Notes under the pieces: generated by a model
Database searches by the model: none
The model's input: only the letters and a program-made list of their open reading frames with translations
Told to the model about the DNA's origin: nothing
Program-made: the position numbers and the translations under genes
Part shown: in pieces, positions 59,501-64,000 of the stretch
Layout: each line of letters opens with the position of its first letter
How positions within the stretch are numbered: position 1 is the first letter of the stretch
From: Enterococcus mundtii
Lineage (GTDB): Bacteria > Bacillota > Bacilli > Lactobacillales > Enterococcaceae
Assembly (NCBI RefSeq): GCF_002813755.1
Contig: NZ_CP018061.1
Location: 483,001-547,000, forward strand
Direction: 5' to 3'
DNA: 64,000 bases

Positions 59501-60613
59501 ATGATTAAAAGAATAACAAGCAATGCAAAAGAAGACGGAGTATTGACGCTGTCTTTTCTATTAGCAATAGGTACCATGTTCATCATCCCGCCAAACTTCA
59601 ATTATTTTTCTTATATCGATTTTCACACATTGATTCTTCTTTTTTGTTTGATGCTGATTGTAGAAGGGATACGGCAACAACAGTTTTTCGATTATCTAGG
59701 CAATTATTTGATCACCCAGACAAAAAATACGAGAGGGATCATTTTGATTTTAGTGTTTCTCACGTTTATCAGTAGTATGCTGATTACGAATGATGTGGCA
59801 CTGATCATCTTTGTACCATTTGGTCTATTGATAGTAGAAAGGATCGGCATGCGAACATTGATTCCTCTCGTCATAACTTTGATGACGATTGCGGGTAATC
59901 TAGGAAGTATGTTCACTCCGATCGGTAATCCACAAAATCTTTATTTATTCGCACAGTCACAATTAAAACTGCTCGAATTTTTACAGTTGATGCTTCCATA
60001 TACACTAGCTGCTGCCATATTATTGGTGATGTTGATCTATGGAAGAATCAAAAATAATACCATCGATCTGGCGAATACAGAAGAGATAATGTTAAAGCGA
60101 ACACAACTCATTTTTTATTTTGGTCTATTTTTAACATGCCTTCTAGCTGTAAGTGGTATCATCCCTCATTATGTCGTATTGGTCTTAGTGAGTGTCAGTA
60201 TCCTAGGCAATAATCGTCGCCTCTTTAAACAAATCGATTACTCCTTATTATTTACGTTTGTTTTTCTTTTTATATTTATCGGGAATATCAAACAAGTAGA
60301 TGTTGTCCAAGCCTTTTTTGAAAAAAGTGTGGCGCATCATGAAGTTAGTGCAAGCATTTTTGCAAGTCAATTGATTAGTAATGTTCCTGCGGCGCTCCTA
60401 TTATCAAGTTATACAGAAAATATCAAGGGTTTGATCATTGGGACGAACTTGGGAGGATTAGGGACATTGATTGCTTCAATGGCAAGTTTGATCTCTTACA
60501 AATTAGTCATCAAGCAATATCCGGAATGGAGAAAAAAGTATTTATTCGTCTTTGCATTCTACAACATCGTTTTTTTGATTTTCTTGTGGCTCATCTTTAC
60601 CGTATATCAATAG
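59501..60613 (+). CDS. SLC13/ArsB-like anion permease
   Basis: 370 aa with AAGAGGTAG upstream. About ten hydrophobic helices. Family blocks include SMLITNDVALIIFVPF and NLGSMFTPIGNPQNLYL, the latter being the substrate-site Asn-Pro pattern of the ion-transporter (IT) superfamily. Substrates in relatives are citrate, other dicarboxylates, sulfate or arsenite; none can be chosen here. Single gene. Confidence 0.83.
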   Translation: MIKRITSNAKEDGVLTLSFLLAIGTMFIIPPNFNYFSYIDFHTLILLFCLMLIVEGIRQQQFFDYLGNYLITQTKNTRGIILILVFLTFISSMLITNDVALIIFVPFGLLIVERIGMRTLIPLVITLMTIAGNLGSMFTPIGNPQNLYLFAQSQLKLLEFLQLMLPYTLAAAILLVMLIYGRIKNNTIDLANTEEIMLKRTQLIFYFGLFLTCLLAVSGIIPHYVVLVLVSVSILGNNRRLFKQIDYSLLFTFVFLFIFIGNIKQVDVVQAFFEKSVAHHEVSASIFASQLISNVPAALLLSSYTENIKGLIIGTNLGGLGTLIASMASLISYKLVIKQYPEWRKKYLFVFAFYNIVFLIFLWLIFTVYQ

Positions 60614-60663
60614 AATATGTTATGATTACACAAGAAGACAGAATTTTTTAGGAGGAAGAAAAA

Positions 60664-61248
60664 ATGGCATTTCCACAACTTGATCTTATGAATGAAAAGG
60701 GGCCTAAAGCTCTTATAAAAACGAACCGCGGAGATATTACAGTAAAACTATTTCCTGAGTTAGCACCTAAAACAGTCCAAAACTTTGTTGAATTAGCAAA
60801 AAAAGGGTACTATGATGGTGTGATTTTTCATCGTGTGATCCCTGATTTCATGATTCAAGGAGGCGACCCAACCGGTACAGGCATGGGAGGCGAAAGCATT
60901 TACGGAGAAAGTTTTGAAGATGAGTTCAGCCGCGAATTGTTCAATCTACGTGGCGCACTATCAATGGCTAACTCTGGTCCAAATACAAATGGCAGCCAGT
61001 TCTTTATCGTCAACAACACAAATGTGCCAGAAAACATGCTTAGTCAGTTAGAAGGAGCAGGATTCCCTAACGAAATCATTGAAGCGTATAAAAATGGTGG
61101 AACACCATGGCTTGATTTCCGTCATACAGTGTTTGGCCATGTACTTGAAGGAATGGATACAGTCGATGATATCGCAAATGCGCAACGTGGACCACAAGAT
61201 CGTCCAGTACATGATGTAGTGATCGAAACGATTGAGATTTCTGAATAA
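60664..61248 (+). CDS. Peptidyl-prolyl cis-trans isomerase, cyclophilin type
   Basis: 194 aa, RBS TTAGGAGGAAG. Cyclophilin motifs [19 protein letters not shown] (about residues 57-75) and [18 protein letters not shown]. No signal peptide, so cytoplasmic. It catalyses proline isomerisation in folding proteins. A strong terminator follows. Confidence 0.95.
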   Translation: MAFPQLDLMNEKGPKALIKTNRGDITVKLFPELAPKTVQNFVELAKKGYYDGVIFHRVIPDFMIQGGDPTGTGMGGESIYGESFEDEFSRELFNLRGALSMANSGPNTNGSQFFIVNNTNVPENMLSQLEGAGFPNEIIEAYKNGGTPWLDFRHTVFGHVLEGMDTVDDIANAQRGPQDRPVHDVVIETIEISE

Positions 61249-61276
61249 AGTAAAATTTTAAACATACTAAGCTCTT

Positions 61277-61331
61277 AAAAAGCACCGAACAGCAAAAGCA
61301 GAAAATACTTTTGCTGTTCGGTGCTTTTTTG
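61277..61331. terminator. Terminator behind the cyclophilin gene, shared with the aminotransferase
   Basis: AAAAAGCACCGAACAGCAAAAG pairs with CTTTTGCTGTTCGGTGCTTTTT, a 22-bp stem. Confidence 0.9.
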
Positions 61332-61392
61332 GTTTGGATGGTAACAAAGTAGGAAAGACTAACATTTTTTGTCCAATGACTTCTTTCATTTT

Positions 61393-62559
61393 CTAACTGA
61401 AAGCACGTTGGATACGTAAAAGCCCTTCTTTTAATACTGATCTTGGACAAGCGACATTCAAACGCATATGGCAATGACCGCTTGGTCCAAAACTGATCCC
61501 AGGATTCAAGACGACTCTGCCTTTTTCAATCAGCTTCTTTTCAAGTAGCCGGTCATCGTCCGTATAGGCAGAAAAATCAAGCCATATAAGGTACGTTCCT
61601 TCTGGTTTCATCACTTTGACATCAGGGAGATGCTTAGTAAAGAAGGTAATGACTTCTAGGACATTTTCTTCCAGATAAACTAATAACTCATTTAACCATT
61701 CCTCACCAGTTTCGTAAGCCGCTTGAGTGCCTAGCAGTCCGAAAGTATTGATTCCTTGATGTTGATTTTTTTCTAATTGTTTCGTAAAGCGACTTTTTAA
61801 ATCATGATCTTTAATGAAGACCATTGAATTTTTTATTGCAGCTAGATTAAATGTCTTAGTTGCTGAAGTGAATGTGATCAATAATCGAGAAAGAGCAGGA
61901 TCAATTGTTTGCATCGAGGTGAAGTCATGTCCGGAAAAGACGATATCTTGATGGATCTCATCACTAAATAAGAAGACGTCGTATGTTAAGCAGAGTTCAC
62001 TTAACTGTTTGAGCTCTTCTTTGGTCCAAACACGACCACCTGGATTATGCGGATTACATAGAATCATTGCTTTTATCTTGTTTGAGACGATTTTTTCTTC
62101 CATATCTTGAAGGTCCATTTCAAAATGATCGGCTGTTTTATTTAAAGGACTGCGAATCAATTGACGCTCATTACTTTCAACAATTGCACCAAATGGCGGA
62201 TAAACTGGATCATGAATCAACACTGCATCACCTGGAGCTGTAAATGCTTGAATCGCCAATGAGAGACTAGCTAAGACCCCACTAGTGAAAAGGATGTGGT
62301 CTTTAGTTAGGGTCACATGATGGCGCCTTTCTTCCCAGTCGATCACTGATCGGTAGAGACTGTCCGGTACGGTTGAATAACCAAAAATGCCTTTTTGCAG
62401 ATAGTTTTGAAAAGCTGTTGTTACTCCATGAGGTGCAGGAAAATCCATATCCGCTACCCATAAAGGTAAAAGATCATTCCTACGATAAGTTTGTGAGATG
62501 GCATCCCATTTTACGCTATCTGTGTTTAGTCTTGAAACTATTTCATCAAATTGTTCCAT
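61393..62559 (-). CDS. PLP-dependent aminotransferase/C-S lyase, PatB/MalY type
   Basis: 388 aa with ATGGAGGTC upstream. Fold-type I PLP enzyme: N-terminal block LPLWVADMDFPAP, ILFTSGVLASLSLAIQ, NPHNPGGRVW, FSDEIHQDI and the PLP lysine in TSATKTFNLAAIKNS. The pattern is that of PatB/MalY cystathionine beta-lyases, which release homocysteine or thiols. It has no methionine-synthesis gene beside it. Confidence 0.9.
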   Translation of the reverse strand: MEQFDEIVSRLNTDSVKWDAISQTYRRNDLLPLWVADMDFPAPHGVTTAFQNYLQKGIFGYSTVPDSLYRSVIDWEERRHHVTLTKDHILFTSGVLASLSLAIQAFTAPGDAVLIHDPVYPPFGAIVESNERQLIRSPLNKTADHFEMDLQDMEEKIVSNKIKAMILCNPHNPGGRVWTKEELKQLSELCLTYDVFLFSDEIHQDIVFSGHDFTSMQTIDPALSRLLITFTSATKTFNLAAIKNSMVFIKDHDLKSRFTKQLEKNQHQGINTFGLLGTQAAYETGEEWLNELLVYLEENVLEVITFFTKHLPDVKVMKPEGTYLIWLDFSAYTDDDRLLEKKLIEKGRVVLNPGISFGPSGHCHMRLNVACPRSVLKEGLLRIQRAFS

Positions 62560-62649
62560 CTATAAGACCTCCATATCTACATGCAAGAACAGAACTTCTT
62601 TTTTTTTAATATTTACAGTATAATGATAAATGCGAAGAGAGGGAAGTAT

Positions 62650-63030
62650 ATGACTTATAAAATAGGCGAAATAATCAAAGGGAAAATTACTGGAATACAA
62701 CCATATGGAGCGTTCGTTTCATTAGATGAAGAGACACAAGGGTTGATCCACGTATCAGAAGTGCAATCTGGTTATACGAAAAGTATTCATACATTATTGA
62801 AGGTGGGGCAACCGGTGACTGTACAAATCATTGATATTGATGAGTATTCGAATAAAATCAGTCTGTCGTTACGTACCTTAGAAAAGAAAGTACCATCGAT
62901 CCCATACCGAAGAAAACGATACTTCACTAATAAAAATAAAAAAATCGGGTTTGCAACGATTGAAAAACAGTTACCTATATGGATCAAGGAAGCATTGATC
63001 CAATTAGATAAAAAAGAATCAAGGAAATAA
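62650..63030 (+). CDS. S1-domain RNA-binding protein (CvfD/YugI type)
   Basis: 126 aa from the ATG at 62650 with GAGAGGGAAG upstream. One S1 domain at residues 1-75 (GEIIKGKITGIQPYGAFVSLDE...GLIHVSE, KVGQPVTVQIIDID) and a basic tail (YRRKRYFTNKNKKIG). Members (B. subtilis YugI, pneumococcal CvfD) act on mRNA after transcription. It is divergent from patB-like gene by about 90 bp. Confidence 0.9.
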   Translation: MTYKIGEIIKGKITGIQPYGAFVSLDEETQGLIHVSEVQSGYTKSIHTLLKVGQPVTVQIIDIDEYSNKISLSLRTLEKKVPSIPYRRKRYFTNKNKKIGFATIEKQLPIWIKEALIQLDKKESRK

Positions 63031-63101
63031 AAGTGTATTTTTTCTGAAAATATGCTAAAATTCTCTTGTAAGCCATAAACAAGTTGATCGAGGTGGAAAT
63101 T

Positions 63102-63464
63102 TTGGCAAACAAAAGAGTCGCTGGTACAATTATGTTGCATTTGGAGGATGGATCTAAAAAATTTTTAGTTCATTCAAGAGAGAATAAATTAGAGTTCGCA
63201 TGCGCAGACCACTCAAATGATAAGACTGGTTTAGCAAACATACTTAGTTTCTTAAAAGAAATCGTTCATATTGATGTGAGTAAAATCAACTTGATGGAGT
63301 TGACGAACACCCATATCAATCAAGAAAATGTTCCACTTTTTGTTTTTGAAACGGAACAAAAAAATCAACAAGAACAGTTAGGCGAAGGTTATCATTGGGA
63401 AGATCCAGGACAAATGCGTACGGTACTAGGGATTTATGAAGTAGATGGTGTACCAATTTTTTAA
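63102..63464 (+). CDS. Hypothetical soluble protein
   Basis: 120 aa from the TTG at 63102, which has GAGGTGG 5 bp upstream; a TTG at 63084 precedes the RBS. No signal peptide or membrane segment. Small, acidic, with patterns LHLEDGSKKFLVHSRENK and YHWEDPGQMRTVLGIYEVDG. I know similar proteins only as hypothetical in enterococci and lactobacilli. It follows the S1 protein by 71 bp and may be co-transcribed. Confidence 0.7.
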   Translation: MANKRVAGTIMLHLEDGSKKFLVHSRENKLEFACADHSNDKTGLANILSFLKEIVHIDVSKINLMELTNTHINQENVPLFVFETEQKNQQEQLGEGYHWEDPGQMRTVLGIYEVDGVPIF

Positions 63465-63582
63465 ATTGATTCAAGTACCTCTACCAAAGAGAAATGGATG
63501 CCGTTCGTAGGTGTATCGTTGACTGCTTGAGAATCGACGAATAAAATAGGAGATCATTTTTGGAGCCAAGCAAAACTTTCAG

Positions 63583-63616
63583 AGAAGTTTGAATATCTTT
63601 CAAACTTCTTTTTTTG
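63583..63616 (+). terminator. Terminator about 120 bp behind the hypothetical gene
   Basis: AGAAGTTTGAA pairs with TTTCAAACTTCT, followed by seven T. The 118 bp before it contain no ORF with an RBS. Confidence 0.75.
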
Positions 63617-63762
63617 TCTATTTGAAAGGAAAGTAGAAGAGAATGTTCAGGATTCAATTGAATTTTCACTTATTTTATAAAATAAACAATTAAATGCATG
63701 GATAATCCGAATGATCGTAAAATAATTGGAAACCTTGTCTTTTTTCTACTTAAAAATAAGTA

Positions 63763-63979
63763 TTGACGCTAGGTGGTTAGCATGGTAAATTAGACAACGT
63801 TGATTCGAAAATAAGTTCTTTTGAAAATATTCAGAAAAACATCGAAAAAACTATTGACCACTAGATAAAACCATGTTAATATAACGGAGTTGAATTATTT
63901 CCTCGCCTTATTAAATGCTTATACGTAAGAATTTAAAGCGAAATAAAGTGTTGACAAATAACAAACAACGAGTTATGAT
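63763..63979 (+). promoter_or_regulatory. Three tandem sigma-A promoters at the right edge (probable rRNA operon promoters)
   Basis: P1: TTGACG (63763-63768), 17 bp, TAAATT (63786-63791). P2: TTGACC (63854-63859), 17 bp, TAATAT (63877-63882). P3: TTGACA (63951-63956), 17 bp, TATGAT (63974-63979). Tandem consensus promoters with A/T-rich upstream sequence and no ORF are typical of rRNA operon leaders; the downstream gene lies outside the window. Confidence 0.65.
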
Positions 63980-64000
63980 AAGTGAGTTGCTAAAACGACC

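Overview
The window is a low-GC Gram-positive chromosome segment that fits the genus Enterococcus. It carries the genes yunD-yutD-yutF together with yutG and yumC homologues, the ytkL-ytoI-nrnA order, RNase J2, ECF-transporter S components, WxL surface proteins, Mga- and Rgg-type regulators, and strong AGGAGG ribosome binding sites. I do not assign a species.

Layout. 1-1660: the 3' end of an oligopeptide ABC transporter ATPase gene (oppF) followed 12 bp later by a TnpB-like gene whose RuvC active site is destroyed; a short RNA-like tail follows it. This matches the oppF-associated TldR type (TnpB-like nuclease-dead repressor). 1.7-12.9 kb: housekeeping genes (Nudix regulator, metG, Fic protein, APC permease, tatD-rnmV-rsmA operon, a niacin-type ECF S component behind twin palindromic operators, and a cre-controlled sugar ABC ATPase). 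13-15.4 kb: a MazEF-like toxin-antitoxin pair, mgsA, and folT under a THF riboswitch. 15.4-18.9 kb: heterodimeric ABC exporter. 19.3-23.2 kb: a chitin-degradation locus (LPMO, Rgg-like regulator, GH18 chitinase). 23.6-29.6 kb: a WxL surface-protein cluster with an Mga-like regulator, then an orphan short transcript on the minus strand. 29.9-37.4 kb: gpsA-galU, a SIS protein, a YfcC transporter with isoaspartyl dipeptidase, and a CsbD protein. 37.5-47.1 kb: MacB-type ABC pair, RNase J2, a cysteine-less EIIB-like protein, the ytkL-ytoI-nrnA operon, yjdM and yugP. 47.2-51.8 kb: a second Mga-like regulator, a TetR-like regulator and an intact IS200/IS605 element (tnpA, tnpB, omega-RNA region). 51.9-64 kb: housekeeping genes, the SRP RNA gene, and at the right edge three tandem sigma-A promoters that probably drive an rRNA operon outside the window.

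The two most interesting systems are these. (1) The oppF-linked nuclease-dead TnpB homologue with a candidate guide RNA; an intact tnpB of the same family lies 50 kb away for direct comparison. (2) A shared promoter box, GTTGCAATAMCAKACA, placed exactly 34 nt before the -10 element of three transcripts: the LPMO, the chitinase, and an orphan transcript of about 135 nt that could encode a very short peptide. An Rgg-family regulator sits between the two chitin genes. This suggests a peptide- or RNA-linked regulon for chitin breakdown.

A family of intergenic imperfect palindromes recurs at six or more places. All coordinates come from reading the sequence by eye; starts were chosen by ribosome binding site and differ from the longest open frame in many cases.
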